NCBI GenBank assembly: GCA_013076295.1
Contig: RQOL01000822.1
Span: 124,001-188,000, forward strand
Direction: 5' to 3'
DNA length: 64,000 nt
DNA from: Sanderia malayensis
Taxonomy: Eukaryota; Cnidaria; Scyphozoa; Semaeostomeae; Pelagiidae
In this document: piece by piece, positions 9,801 to 23,400 of the stretch
Layout: each line of letters starts with the position of its first letter
Numbering within the stretch: the first letter of the stretch is position 1
Position numbers and translations under genes: made by a program
Notes under the pieces: generated by a model
What the model was told of the DNA's origin: nothing
The model's database searches: none
The model's input: the letters and a program-made list of their open reading frames with translations, nothing else

Positions 9801-12800
9801 TTTTGCAGCCTTCCCATTTTTGATGACTTCCCACTTTTTCTTGACTTCCCACTTTTGATGACTTTCCACTTTTTCTTGACTTCCCACTTTTGATGACTTC
9901 CCACTTTTTCTTGAATTCCCACTTTTGATGATCTCCCACTTTTAATGAATTCCCACTTTTTTTGACTTCCCACATTTTCTTGACTTCCCACTTTTTCTTG
10001 ACTTCTCATTTTAGATGATTTCCCACTTTTGAAGACTTCCCACTTTTGATGACTTCCCATATTTGAGGACTTCCTACTTTTTCTTGACTGCCCATTTTTT
10101 CTTCACTTCCCACTTTTGACGACTTCTCATTTTTGATGATTTCCCACTTTTTCTTGACTTCCCACTTTCGGTGACTTCTGACTTTTGATAACTTCCCACT
10201 TTTGATGACTTCCCACTTTCGATGACTTCCCGTATTTTATTGACTTCCCCCTTCTATGACATCTCACTTTTAAAGACTTCACACTTTTTCCTGACTTCCC
10301 ACTTTTCTTGACTTCCCACTTTTGTTGAGTTCCCAATTTTTCTTGATTTCGCCTTTTTGATGAATTCCCACTTTTGATGACTTCCACTTTTTTTTGACTT
10401 CCCACTTTTTCTTGACTTCCCACTTCTGATGACTTTCCACTTTTGATGACTTCCCACTTTTGATGACATCCCACTATTAATGACTTCCCACTTTTTCTTG
10501 ATTTCCCACATTTTCTTGACTTCCCACTTTTTCTTGACTTCTCACTTTTTCTTGACTTCCCACCTTTGATGACTTCATGCTTTTGATGACTTCCAACTTT
10601 TTCTTGACTTCCCATTTCAGATGATTTCCCACTTTCGAAGACATCCCATTTTTGATGACTTCCCACTTTTTCTTGACTTCCAACTTTTGATGACTTTCCA
10701 CTTTTGATGACTTCCCACTTTTGATGACTTCCAACTTTTTCTTGACTTCCCATTTTAGATGATTTCCCGCTTTTGATGACTTCCCACTTTTTCTTGACTA
10801 CCAATTTTTGTTGACTTCCCACTTTTTATGACATCCCATTTTTGATGATTTCCCACTTTTTCTTGACTTCCCACTTTCGGTGACTTCTGACTTTTGATAA
10901 CTTCCCACTTTTGATGACTTCCCACTTTCGATGACTTCCCGTATTTTCTATACTTCCCACTTTTGACGACATCGCACTTTTGATGACTTCCCACTTTTTT
11001 TACTTCCCACTTTTTCTTGACTTCCCACTCTTGATGACTTCGCACTTTTTTCTTACTTCCCACATTTTCTTGACTTCCCGCTTTTGATGACTTCCAACTT
11101 TTTCTTCACTTCCCATTTGAGATGATTACCCACTTTTGAAGACTTCCCATTTTTGATGACTTCCCACTTTTTCTTGACTTCCCACTTTTAATGACTTTCC
11201 ACTTTTGATGACCTCCCACTTTTGATGACTTCCACTTTTGATGACTTCCACTTTTTCTTGACTTCCCATTTTAGATGATTTCCCACTTTTCCGTGACTTC
11301 CCACTTTTGATGACTTCCCATATTTGACAACTTCCTACTTTTTCTTGACTTCCCATTTTTTCTTCACTTCCCACTGTGGATGACTTCCCATTTTTGATGA
11401 TTTCCCACTTTTTGTTGACTTCCCACTTCCGGTGACCTCTGACTTTTGATAACGTCCCACTTTTGATTACTTCCCACTTTCGATGACTTTCCGTATTTTC
11501 TTGACTTCCCACTTTTGATGACATCCCAGTTTTCACGACCTCCAACATTTCCGTGACCTCCCACTTTTGATGACTTCCCATATTTGAGGACTTCCTACTT
11601 TTTCTTGACTTCCCATTTTTTCTTCACTTCCCACTTTTGATGACTTCCCATTTCAGATGATTTCCCACTTTTGAAGACTTCCCATTTTTGATGACTTCCC
11701 ACTCTTTCTTGACTTCCCACATTTGATGACTTTCCACTTTTAATGACTTCCCACTTTTGATGACTTCCCACTTTTTCTTGACTTCCCATTTTAGATGATT
11801 TCCCACTTTTGAAGACTTCCCATTTTTGATGACTTCCCACTTTTTCTTGACTTCCCATATTTGATGACCTCCCACTTTTCAAGGACTTCCCACTTTTGAT
11901 GACTTCCCATATTTGAGGACTTCCTACTTTTTCTTGACTGCCTTTTTTTTCTTCACTTCCCACTGTTGATGACTTACCATTTTTGATGATTTCCCACTTT
12001 TTCTTGACCTCCCAATTTTGATGACTTCCCGCTTTTGATGACTTCCAACTTTTTCTTGACTTCCCATTTCAGATGATTTCCCACTTTTGCAGCCTTCCCA
12101 TTTTTGATGACTTCCCACTTTTTCTTGACTTCCCACTTTTGATGACTTTCCATTTTTGATGACTTCTCACTTTTGATGACTTCCCACTTTTTCTTGACTT
12201 CCCACTTTTTGTAACTTCCCACTTTTTCTTGACATCCCACTCTTGATGACTTCACACTTTTTTTTTACTTCCCACTTTTTCTTGACTTCCCACTTTTGAT
12301 GACTTCCCACTTTTTCTTGAATTCCCACTTTTGATGACCTCCCACTTTTATGAATTCCATTTTTTTGACTTCCCACATTTTCTTGACTTCCCACTTTTTC
12401 TTGACTTCTCACTTTTTCTTGACTTCCCACTTTTGATGACTTCCCGCTTTTGATGACTTCCAACTTTTTCTTGACTTCCCATTTCAGATGATTTCCCACT
12501 TTTGAAGACTTCCCATTTTTGATGACTTCCCACTCTTTCTTGACTTCCCACATTTGATGACTTTCCACATTTGATGACTTCCCACTTTTGATGACTTCCC
12601 ACTTTTTCTTGACTTCCCATTTTAGATGATTTCCCACTTTTGAAGACTTCCCACTTTTGATGACTTCCCATATATGAGGACTTCCTACTTTTTCTTGACT
12701 GCCCATTTTTTCTTCACTTCCCACTTTTGACGACTTCTCATTTTTGATGATTTCCCACTTTTTCTTGACTTCCCACTTTCGGTGACTTCTGACTTTTGAT

Positions 12801-13691
12801 AACTTCCCACTTTTGATGACTTCCCATTTTCGATGACTTCCCGTATTTTATTGACTTCCCCCTTCTATGACCTCTCACTTTTAAAGACTTCACACTTTTT
12901 CCTGACTTCCCACTTTTCTTGACTTCCCACTTTTGATGAGTTCCCAATTTTTCTTGACTTCGCCTTTTTGATGAATTCCCACTTTTGATGACTTCCACTT
13001 TTTCTTGACTTCCCACTTTTTCTTCACTTCCCACTGTGGATGACTTCTCATTTTTGATGATTTCCCACTTTTTGTTGACTTCCCACTTCCGGTGACCTCT
13101 GACTTTTGATAACGTCCCACTTTTGATTACTTCCCACTTTCGATGACTTCCCGTATTTTCTTGACTTCCCACTTTTGATGACCTCTCACTTTTAAAGACT
13201 TCCCACTTTTTCCTGACTTCCCACTTTTCTTGACTTCCAATTTTTGATGAGTTCCCACTTTTTATTGACTTCGCCTTTTTGCTGACTTCCCACTTTTGAT
13301 GACTTCCACTTTTTCTTGACTTCCCATTTTAGATGATTTCCCGCTTTTGATGACTTCCCACTTTTTCTTGACTACCAATGTTTGTTGACTTCCCACTTTT
13401 GATGACATCCCAGTTTTCACGACCTCCAACATTTCCGTGACCTCCCACTTTTGATGACTTCCCATATTTGAGGACTTCCTACTTTTTCTTGACTTCCCAT
13501 TTTTTCTTCACTTCCCACTTTTGATGACTTCCCATTTCAGATGATTTCCCACTTTTGAAGACTTCCCATTTTTGATGACTTCCCACTCTTTCTTGACTTC
13601 CCACATTTGATGACTTTCCACTTTTAATGACTTCCCACTTTTGATGACTTCCCACTTTTTCTTGACTTCCCATTTTAGATGATTTCCCACT
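6855..13691. repeat. 6,837-bp tandem segment, copy 1
   Basis: Aligns to 13,692 onward. The landmark cttctcaattttttt is at 6863 and 13700 (offset 6,837). The offset becomes 6,455 from about 8.2 to 9.9 kb, 6,786 from about 10.1 to 11.5 kb, and 7,008-7,011 from 11.5 to about 13.4 kb. Each step marks an internal gain or loss of whole monomers. The junction is visible near 13,690, where the monomer cccattttagatgatttcccac runs straight into tcttgatgacttctcaa. Confidence 0.82.
6996..7687. repeat. 346-bp local tandem duplication
   Basis: The rare monomer cgatgacttcgcgtattttc is at about 7115 and 7461 (346 bp apart). Sequence around it, from gacatcccacttttgatg to cttcccctttttgatgac, is repeated with few changes. 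The copy at 13.9 kb has only one of these, which accounts for most of the 382-bp offset step there. Confidence 0.78.
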
Positions 13692-16600
13692 CTTGATGAC
13701 TTCTCAATTTTTTTTACTTCCCACTTTTTCTTGACTTCCCACTTTTGACGACTTTCCACTTTTGATGACTTCCCACTTTTGATGACTTCCCACATTTTCT
13801 TGACTTGCCACTATTTGTAACTTCCCACTTTTGATGACATCCCACTTTTGATGACTTCCCATTTTTGATGACTTCCCACTTTTTCTTGACTTCCCACTTT
13901 TAATAACTTTCCACTTTTGATGACTTCCCACTTTTGATTACTTCCCACTTTCGATGACTTCGCGTATTTTCTTGACTTCCCACTTTTGATGACCTCTCAC
14001 TTTTAAAGACTTCCCACTTTTTCTTGACTTCCCACTTTTCTTGACTTCCCACTTTTGATGAGTTCCCACTTTTTCTTGACTTCCCCTTTTTGATGACTTC
14101 CCACTTTTGATGACTTCCACTTTTTCTTGACTTCCACTTTTTCTTGACTTGCCACTTTTGATGACTTTCCACTTTTGATGACTTGCCACTTTTGATGACA
14201 TCCCACTTTTCATGACTTCCCACTTTTGATGACTTCCCATTTTTGTTGACATCCCACTTTTGATGACTTGCCACTTTTTTTTTAATTTCCTTTTTTTCTT
14301 GACTTCCCACTCTTGATGACTTCCCACTTTTTCTTGATTTCCCACTTTTGATGACTTCCCACTTTTAATGACTTCCCATTTTTTCTTGACTTCCCACTTT
14401 TTCTTGACTTCCAACTTTTGATGACTTCCCACTCTTTCTTGAATTCCCACTTTTGATGACCTTCCACTTTTGAAGACTTCCCACTTTTGATGACTTCCCA
14501 CTTTTTCTTGACTTCCAATTTTAGATGATTTCCGACTTTTGAAGACTGCCCATTTTTGATTCACTTCCCACTTTTGATGACTTCCCACTTTCGATGACTC
14601 CCCATATGTTCTTGACTTCCCACTTTTGATGACCTCTCACTTTTAAAGACTTCCCACTTTTTCCTGACTTCCCACTTTTCTTGACCTCCCACTATTGATG
14701 AGTTCCCACTTTTTCTTGACTTCGCCTTTTTGATGACTTCCCATTTTTGATGACTTCCACTTTTTCTTGACTTCCCACTTTTTCTTCACTTCCCACTTCC
14801 GATCACTTTCCACTTTTTCTTGACTTCCCACTTTTGATGACATCCCACTATTAATGACTTCCCACTTTTTCTTGACTTCCCACATTTTCTTGACTTCCCA
14901 CTTTTTCTTGACTTCTCACTTTTTCTTGACTTCCCACCTTTGATGACTTCATGCTTTTGATGACCTCCAACTTTTTCTTGACTTCCCATTTCAAATGATT
15001 TCCCACTTTTGAAGACTTCCCATTTTTGATGACTTCCCACTTTTTCTTGACTTCCAACTTTTGATGACTTTCCACTTTTGATGACTTCCCACTTTTGAGG
15101 ACTTCCCACTTTTTCTTGACTTCCCATTTGAGATGATTTCTCGCTTTTGATGACTTCCCACTTTTTCTTGACTACCAATTTTTGTTGACTTTCCACTTTT
15201 GATGACTTCCCAGTTTTGACGACCTCCAACATTTCCGTGACTTCCCACTTTTGATGACTTCCCATATTTGAGGACTTCCTACTTTTTCTTGACTGCCTAT
15301 TTCTTCTTCACTTCCCACTGTTGATGACTTCCCATTTTTGATGATTTCCCACTTTTTCTTGACCTCCCAATTTTGATGACTTCCCGCTCTTGATGACTTC
15401 CAACTTTTTCTTGACTTCCCATTTCAGATGATTTCCCACTTTTGAAGCCTTCCCATTTTTGATGACTTCCCACATTTTCTTGACTTCCCACTTTTGATGA
15501 CTTTCCACTTTGGATGACTTCTCACTTTTGATGACTTCCCACTTTTTCTTGACTTCCCACTTTTTGTAACTTCCCACTTTTGATGACATTCCATTTTTGA
15601 TGACTTCCCACTTTTTTTTTACCTCCCACTTTTTCTTGACATCCCACTCTTGATGACTTCCCAATTTTTTTTTACTTCCCACTTTTTCTTGACTTCCCAC
15701 TTTTTATGACTTCCCCCTTTTTCTTGAATTCCCACTTTTGATGATTTCCCACTTTTGAAGACTTCCCACTTTTGATGACTTCACATATTTGAGGACTTCC
15801 TACTTTTTCTTGACTGCCCATTTTTTCTTCACTTCCCACTTTTGATGACTTCCCATTTTTGATGATTTCCCACTTTTTCTTGACTTCCCACTTTCGGTGA
15901 CTTCTGACTTTTGATGACTTCCCATTTTTTCTTGACTTCCCATTTTAGATGATTTCCCGCTTTTGATGACCTCCCACTTTTTCTTGACTACCAATTTTTG
16001 TTGATTTCCCACTTTTGATGACTTCCCAGTTTTGACGACCTCCAACATTTCCGTGACTTCCCACTTTTGATGACTTCCCATATTTGAGGACTTCCTACTT
16101 TTTCTTGACTGCCTGTTTTTTCTTCACTTCCCACTGTTGATGACTTACCATTTTTGATGATTTCCCACTTTTTCTTGACCTCCCAATTTTGATGACTTCC
16201 CGCTTTTGATGACTTCCAACTTTTTCTTGACTTCCCATTTCAGATGATTTCCCACTTTTGCAGCCTTCCCATTTTTGATGACTTCCCACTTTTTCTTGAC
16301 TTCCCACTTTTGATGACTTTCCACTTTTTCTTGACTTCCCACTTTTGATGACTTCCCACTTTTTCTTGAATTCCCACTTTTGATGACCTCCCACTTTTAA
16401 TGAATTCCCACTTTTTTTGACTTCCCACATTTTCTTGACTTCCCACTTTTTCTTGACTTCTCACTTTTTCTTGACTTCCCACTTTTGATGACTTCCCGCT
16501 TTTGATGACTTCCAACTTTTTCTTGACTTCCCATTTCAGATGATTTCCCACTTTTGCAGCCTTCCCATTTTTGATGACTTCCCACTTTTTCTTGACTTCC

Positions 16601-19600
16601 CACTTTTGATGACTTTCCACTTTTTCTTGACTTCCCACTTTTTCTTGACTTCTCACTTTTTCTTGACTTCCCACTTTTGATGACTTCCCATTTTTGATGA
16701 CTTCCCACTCTTTCTTGACTTCCCACATTTGATGACTTTCCTCATTTGATGACTTCCCACTTTTGATGACTTCCCACTTTTTCTTGACTTCCCATTTTAG
16801 ATGATTTCCCACTTTTGAAGACTTCCCACTTTTGATGACTTCCCATATTTGAGGACTTCCTACTTTTTCTTGACTGCCCATTTTTTCTTCACTTCCCACT
16901 TTTGACGACTTCTCATTTTTGATGATTTCCCACTTTTTCTTGACTTCCCACTTTCGGTGACTTCTGACTTTTGATAACTTCCCACTTTTGATGACTTCCC
17001 ACTTTCGATGACTTCCCGTATTTTATTGACTTCCCCCTTCTATGACCTCTCACTTTTAAAGACTTCACACTTTTTCCTGACTTCCCACTTTTCTTGACTT
17101 CCCACTTTTGATGAGTTCCCAATTTTTCTTGATTTCGCCTTTTTGATGAATTCCCACTTTTGATGACTTCCACTTTTTCTTGACTTCCCACTTTTTCTTG
17201 ACTTCCCACTTCTGATGACTTTCCACTTTTGATGACTTCCCACTTTTGATGACATCCCACTATTAATGACTTCCCACTTTTTCTTGATTTCCCACATTTT
17301 CTTGACTTCCCACTTTTTCTTGACTTCTCACTTTTTCTTGACTTCCCACCTTTGATGACTTCATGCTTTTGATGACTTCCAACTTTTTCTTGACTTCCCA
17401 TTTCAGATGATTTCCCACTTTCGAAGACATCCCATTTTTGATGACTTCCCACTTTTTCTTGACTTCCAACTTTTGATGACTTTCCACTTTTGATGACTTC
17501 CCACTTTTGATGACTTCCAACTTTTTCTTGACTTCCCATTTTAGATGATTTCCCGCTTTTGATGACTTCCCACTTTTTCTTGACTACCAATTTTTGTTGA
17601 CTTCCCACTTTTTATGACATCCCATTTTTGATGATTTCCCACTTTTTCTTGACTTCCCACTTTCGGTGACTTCTGACTTTTGATAACTTCCCACTTTTGA
17701 TGACTTCCCACTTTCGATGACTTCCCGTATTTTCTTGACTTCCCACTTTTGACGACATCGCACTTTTGATGACTTCCCACTTTTTTTACTTCCCACTTTT
17801 TCTTGACTTCCCACTCTTGATGACTTCGCACTTTTTTCTTACTTCCCACATTTTCTTGACTTCCCGCTTTTGATGACTTCCAACTTTTTCTTCACTTCCC
17901 ATTTGAGATGATATCCCACTTTTGAAGACTTCCCATTTTTGATGACTTCCCACTTTTTCTTGACTTCCCACTTTTAATGACTTTCCACTTTTTATGACCT
18001 CCCACTTTTGATGACTTCCACTTTTGATGACTTCCACTTTTTCTTGACTTCCCATTTTAGATGATTTCCCACTTTTCCGTGACTTCCCACTTTTGATGAC
18101 TTCCCATATTTGACAACTTCCTACTTTTTCTTGACTTCCCATTTTTTCTTCACTTCCCACTGTGGATGACTTCCCATTTTTGATGATTTCCCACTTTTTG
18201 TTGACTTCCCACTTCCGGTGACCTCTGACTTTTGATAACGTCCGACTTTTGATTACTTCCCACTTTCGATGACTTCCCGTATTTTCTTGACTTCCCACTT
18301 TTGATGATCTCTCACTTTTAAAGACTTCCCACTTTTTCCTGACTTCCCACTTTTCTTGACTTCCAATTTTTGATGAGTTCCCACTTTTTCTTGACTTCGC
18401 CTTTTTGATGACTTCCCACTTTTGATGACTTCCACTTTTTCTTGACTTCCCATTTTAGATGATTTCCCGCTTTTGATGACTTCCCACTTTTTCTTGACTA
18501 CCAATGTTTGTTGACTTCCCACTTTTGATGACATCCCAGTTTTCACGACCTCCAACATTTCCGTGACCTCCCACTTTTGATGACTTCCCATATTTGAGGA
18601 CTTCCTACTTTTTCTTGACTTCCCATTTTTCTTCACTTCCCACTTTTGATGACTTCCCATTTCAGATGATTTCCCACTTTTGAAGACTTCCCATTTTTGA
18701 TGACTTCCCACTCTTTCTTGACTTCCCACATTTGATGACTTTCCACTTTTAATGACTTCCCACTTTTGATGACTTCCCACTTTTTCTTGACTTCCTATTT
18801 TAGATGATTTCCCACTTTTGAAGACTTCCCATTTTTGATGACTTCCCACTTTTCTTGACTTCCCATATTTGATGACCTCCCACTTTTCAAGGACTTCCCA
18901 CTTTTGATGACTTCCCATATTTGAGGACTTCCTACTTTTTCTTGACTGCCTTTTTTTTCTTCACTTCCCACTGTTGATGACTTACCATTTTTGATGATTT
19001 CCCACTTTTTCTTGACCTCCCAATTTTGATGACTTCCCGCTTTTGATGACTTCCAACTTTTTCTTGACTTCCCATTTCAGATGATTTCCCACTTTTGCAG
19101 CCTTCCCATTTTTGATGACTTCCCACTTTTTCTTGACTTCCCACTTTTGATGACTTTCCATTTTTGATGACTTCTCACTTTTGATGACTTCCCACTTTTT
19201 CTTGACTTCCCACTTTTTGTAACTTCCCATTTTTTCTTGACATCCCACTCTTGATGACTTCCCACTTTTTTTTTACTTCCCACTTTTTCTTGACTTCCCA
19301 CTTTTGATGACTTCCCACTTTTTCTTGAATTCCCCCTTTTGATGACCTCCCACTTTTAATGAATTCCCACTTTTTTTGACTTCCCACATTTTCTTGACTT
19401 CCCACTTTTTCTTGACTTCTCACTTTTTCTTAACTTCCCACTTTTGATGACTTCCCGCTTTTGATGACTTCCAACTTTTTCTTGACTTCCCATTTCAGAT
19501 GATTTCCCACTTTTGAAGACTTCCCATTTTTGATGACTTCCCACTCTTTCTTGACTTCCCACATTTGATGACTTTCCACATTTGATGACTTCCCACTTTT

Positions 19601-20410
19601 GATGACTTCCCACTTTTTCTTGACTTCCCATTTTAGATGATTTCCCACTTTTGAAGACTTCCCACTTTTGATGACTTCCCATATATGAGGACTTCCTACT
19701 TTTTCTTGACTGCCCATTTTTTCTTCACTTCCCACTTTTGACGACTTCTCATTTTTGATGATTTCCCACTTTTTCTTGACTTCCCACTTTCGGTGACTTC
19801 TGACTTTTGATAACTTCCCACTTTTGATGACTTCCCATTTTCGATGACTTCCCGTATTTTATTGACTTCCCCCTTCTATGACCTCTCACTTTTAAAGACT
19901 TCACACTTTTTCCTGACTTCCCACTTTTCTTGACTTCCCACTTTTGATGAGTTCTCAATTTTTCTTGACTTCGCCTTTTTGATGAATTCCCACTTTTGAT
20001 GACTTCCACTTTTTCTTGACTTCCCACTTTTTCTTCACTTCCCACTGTGGATGACTTCCCATTTTTGATGATTTCCCACTTTTTGTTGACTTCCCACTTC
20101 CGGTGACCTCTGACTTTTGATAACGTCCCACTTTTGATTACTTCCCACTTTCGATGACTTCCCGTATTTTCTTGACTTCCCACTTTTGATGACCTCTCAC
20201 TTTTAAAGACTTCCCACTTTTTCCTGACTTCCCACTTTTCTTGACTTCCAATTTTTGATGAGTTCCCACTTTTTCTTGACTTCGCCTTTTTGATGACTTC
20301 CCACTTTTGATGACTTCCACTTTTTCTTGACTTCCCATTTTAGATGATTTCCCGCTTTTGATGACTTCCCACTTTTTCTTGACTACCAATTTTTGTTGAC
20401 TTCCCACTTT
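13692..20410. repeat. 6,837-bp tandem segment, copy 2
   Basis: Second copy of 6,855-13,691. Compared with copy 1 it lacks the 346-bp local duplication and has about 331 bp extra near 16.3-16.7 kb, where the landmark cttttgcagccttccc is present twice (about 16256 and 16554). It also has about 222 bp extra near 18.3-18.5 kb. Its right part overlaps the start of the 2.8-kb higher-order repeat. Confidence 0.8.
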
Positions 20411-23400
20411 TTATGACATCCCATTTTTGATGATTTCCCACTTTTTCTTGACTTCCCACTTTCGGTGACTTCTGACTTTTGATAACTTCCCACTTTTGAT
20501 GACTTCCCACTTTCGATGACTTCCCGTATTTTCTTGACTTCCCACTTTTGACGACATCGCACTTTTGATGACTTCCCACTTTTTTTACTTCCCACTTTTT
20601 CTTGACTTCCCACTCTTGATGACTTCGCACTTTTTTCTTACTTCCCACATTTTCTTGACTTCCCGCTTTTGATGACTTCCAACTTTTTCTTCACTTCCCA
20701 TTTGAGATGATATCCCACTTTTGAAGACTTCCCATTTTTGATGACTTCCCACTTTTTCTTGACTTCCCACTTTTAATGACTTTCCACTTTTTATGACCTC
20801 CCACTTTTGATGACTTCCACTTTTGATGACTTCCACTTTTTCTTGACTTCCCATTTTAGATGATTTCCCACTTTTCCGTGACTTCCCACTTTTGATGACT
20901 TCCCATATTTGACAACTTCCTACTTTTTCTTGACTTCCCATTTTTTCTTCACTTCCCACTGTGGATGACTTCCCATTTTTGATGATTTCCCACTTTTTGT
21001 TGACTTCCCACTTCCGGTGACCTCTGACTTTTGATAACGTCCCACTTTTGATTACTTCCCACTTTCGATGACTTCCCGTATTTTCTTGACTTCCCACTTT
21101 TGATGATCTCTCACTTTCAAAGACTTCCCACTTTTTCCTGACTTCCCACTTTTCTTGACTTCCAATTTTTGATGAGTTCCCACTTTTTCTTGACTTCGCC
21201 TTTTTGATGACTTCCCACTTTTGATGACTTCCACTTTTTCTTGACTTCCCATTTTAGATGATTTCCCGCTTTTGATGACTTCCCACTTTTTCTTGACTAC
21301 CAATGTTTGTTGACTTCCCACTTTTGATGACATCCCAGTTTTCACGGCCTCCAACATTTCCGTGACCTCCCACTTTTGATGACTTCCCATATTTGAGGAC
21401 TTCCTTCTTTTTCTTGACTTCCCATTTTTTCTTCACTTCCCACTTTTGATGACTTCCCATTTCAGATGATTTCCCACTTTTGAAGAATTCCCATTTTTGA
21501 TGACTTCCCACTCTTTCTTGACTTCCCACATTTGATGACTTTCCACTTTTAATGACTTCCCACTTTTGATGACTTCCCACTTTTTCTTGACTTCCCATTT
21601 TAGATGATTTCTCACTTTTGAAGACTTCCCATTTTTGATGACTTCCCACTTTTTCTTGACTTCCCATATTTGATGACCTCCCACTTTTCAAGGACTTCCC
21701 ACTTTTGATGACTTCCCATATTTGAGGACTTCCTACTTTTTCTTGACTGCCTTTTTTTTCTTCACTTCCCACTGTTGATGACTTACCATTTTTGATGATT
21801 TCCCACTTTTTCTTGACCTCCCAATTTTGATGACTTCCCGCTTTTGATGACTTCCAACTTTTTCTTGACTTCCCATTTCAGATGATTTCCCACTTTTGCA
21901 GCCTTCCCATTTTGATGACTTCCCACTTTTTCTTGACTTCCCACTTTTGATGACTTTCCATTTTTGATGACTTCTCACTTTTGATGACTTCCCACTTTTT
22001 CTTGACTTCCCACTTTTTGTAACTTCCCATTTTTTCTTGACATCCCACTCTTGATGACTTCCCACTTTTTTTTTACTTCCCACTTTTTCTTGACTTCCCA
22101 CTTTTGATGACTTCCCACTTTTTCTTGAATTCCCACTTTTGATGACCTCCCACTTTTAATGAATTCCCACTTTTTTTGACTTCCCACATTTTCTTGACTT
22201 CCCACTTTTTCTTGACTTCTCACTTTTTCTTGACTTCCCACTTTTGATGACTTCCCGCTTTTGATGACTTCCAACTTTTTCTTGACTTCCCATTTCAGAT
22301 GATTTCCCACTTTTGAAGACTTCCCATTTTTGATGACTTCCCACTCTCTCTTGACTTCCCACATTTGATGACTTTCCACATTTGATGACTTCCCACTTTT
22401 GATGACTTCCCACTTTTTCTTGACTTCCCATTTTAGATGATTTCCCACTTTTGAAGACTTCCCACTTTTGATGACTTCCCATATATGAGGACTTCCTACT
22501 TTTTCTTGACTGCCCATTTTTTCTTCACTTCCCACTTTTGACGACTTCTCATTTTTGATGATTTCCCACTTTTTCTTGACTTCCCACTTTCGGTGACTTC
22601 TGACTTTTGATAACTTCCCACTTTTGATGACTTCCCATTTTCGATGACTTCCCGTATTTTATTGACTTCCCCTTCTATGACCTCTCACTTTTAAAGACTT
22701 CACACTTTTTCCTGACTTCCCACTTTTCTTGACTTCCCACTTTTGATGAGTTCTCAATTTTTCTTGACTTCGCCTTTTGATGAATTCCCACTTTTGATGA
22801 CTTCCACTTTTTCTTGACTTCCCACTTTTTCTTCACTTCCCACTGTGGATGACTTCCCATTTTTGATGATTTCCCACTTTTTGTTGACTTCCCACTTCCG
22901 GTGACCTCTGACTTTTGATAACCTCCCACTTTTGATTACTTCCCACTTTCGATGACTTCCCGTATTTTCTTGACTTCCCACTTTTGATGACCTCTCACTT
23001 TTAAAGACTTCCCACTTTTTCCTGACTTCCCACTTTTCTTGACTTCCAATTTTTGATGAGTTCCCACTTTTTCTTGACTTCGCCTTTTTGATGACTTCCC
23101 ACTTTTGATGACTTCCACTTTTTCTTGACTTCCCATTTTAGATGATTTCCCGCTTTTGATGACTTCCCACTTTTTCTTGACTACCAATTTTTGTTGACTT
23201 CCCACTTTTTATGACATCCCATTTTTGATGATTTCCCACTTTTCTTGACTTCCCACTTTCGGTGACTTCTGACTTTTGATAACTTCCACTTTTGATGACT
23301 TCCCACTTTCGATGACTTCCCGTATTTTCTTGACTTCCCACTTTTGACGACATCGCACTTTTGATGACTTCCCACTTTTTTTACTTCCCACTTTTTCTTG

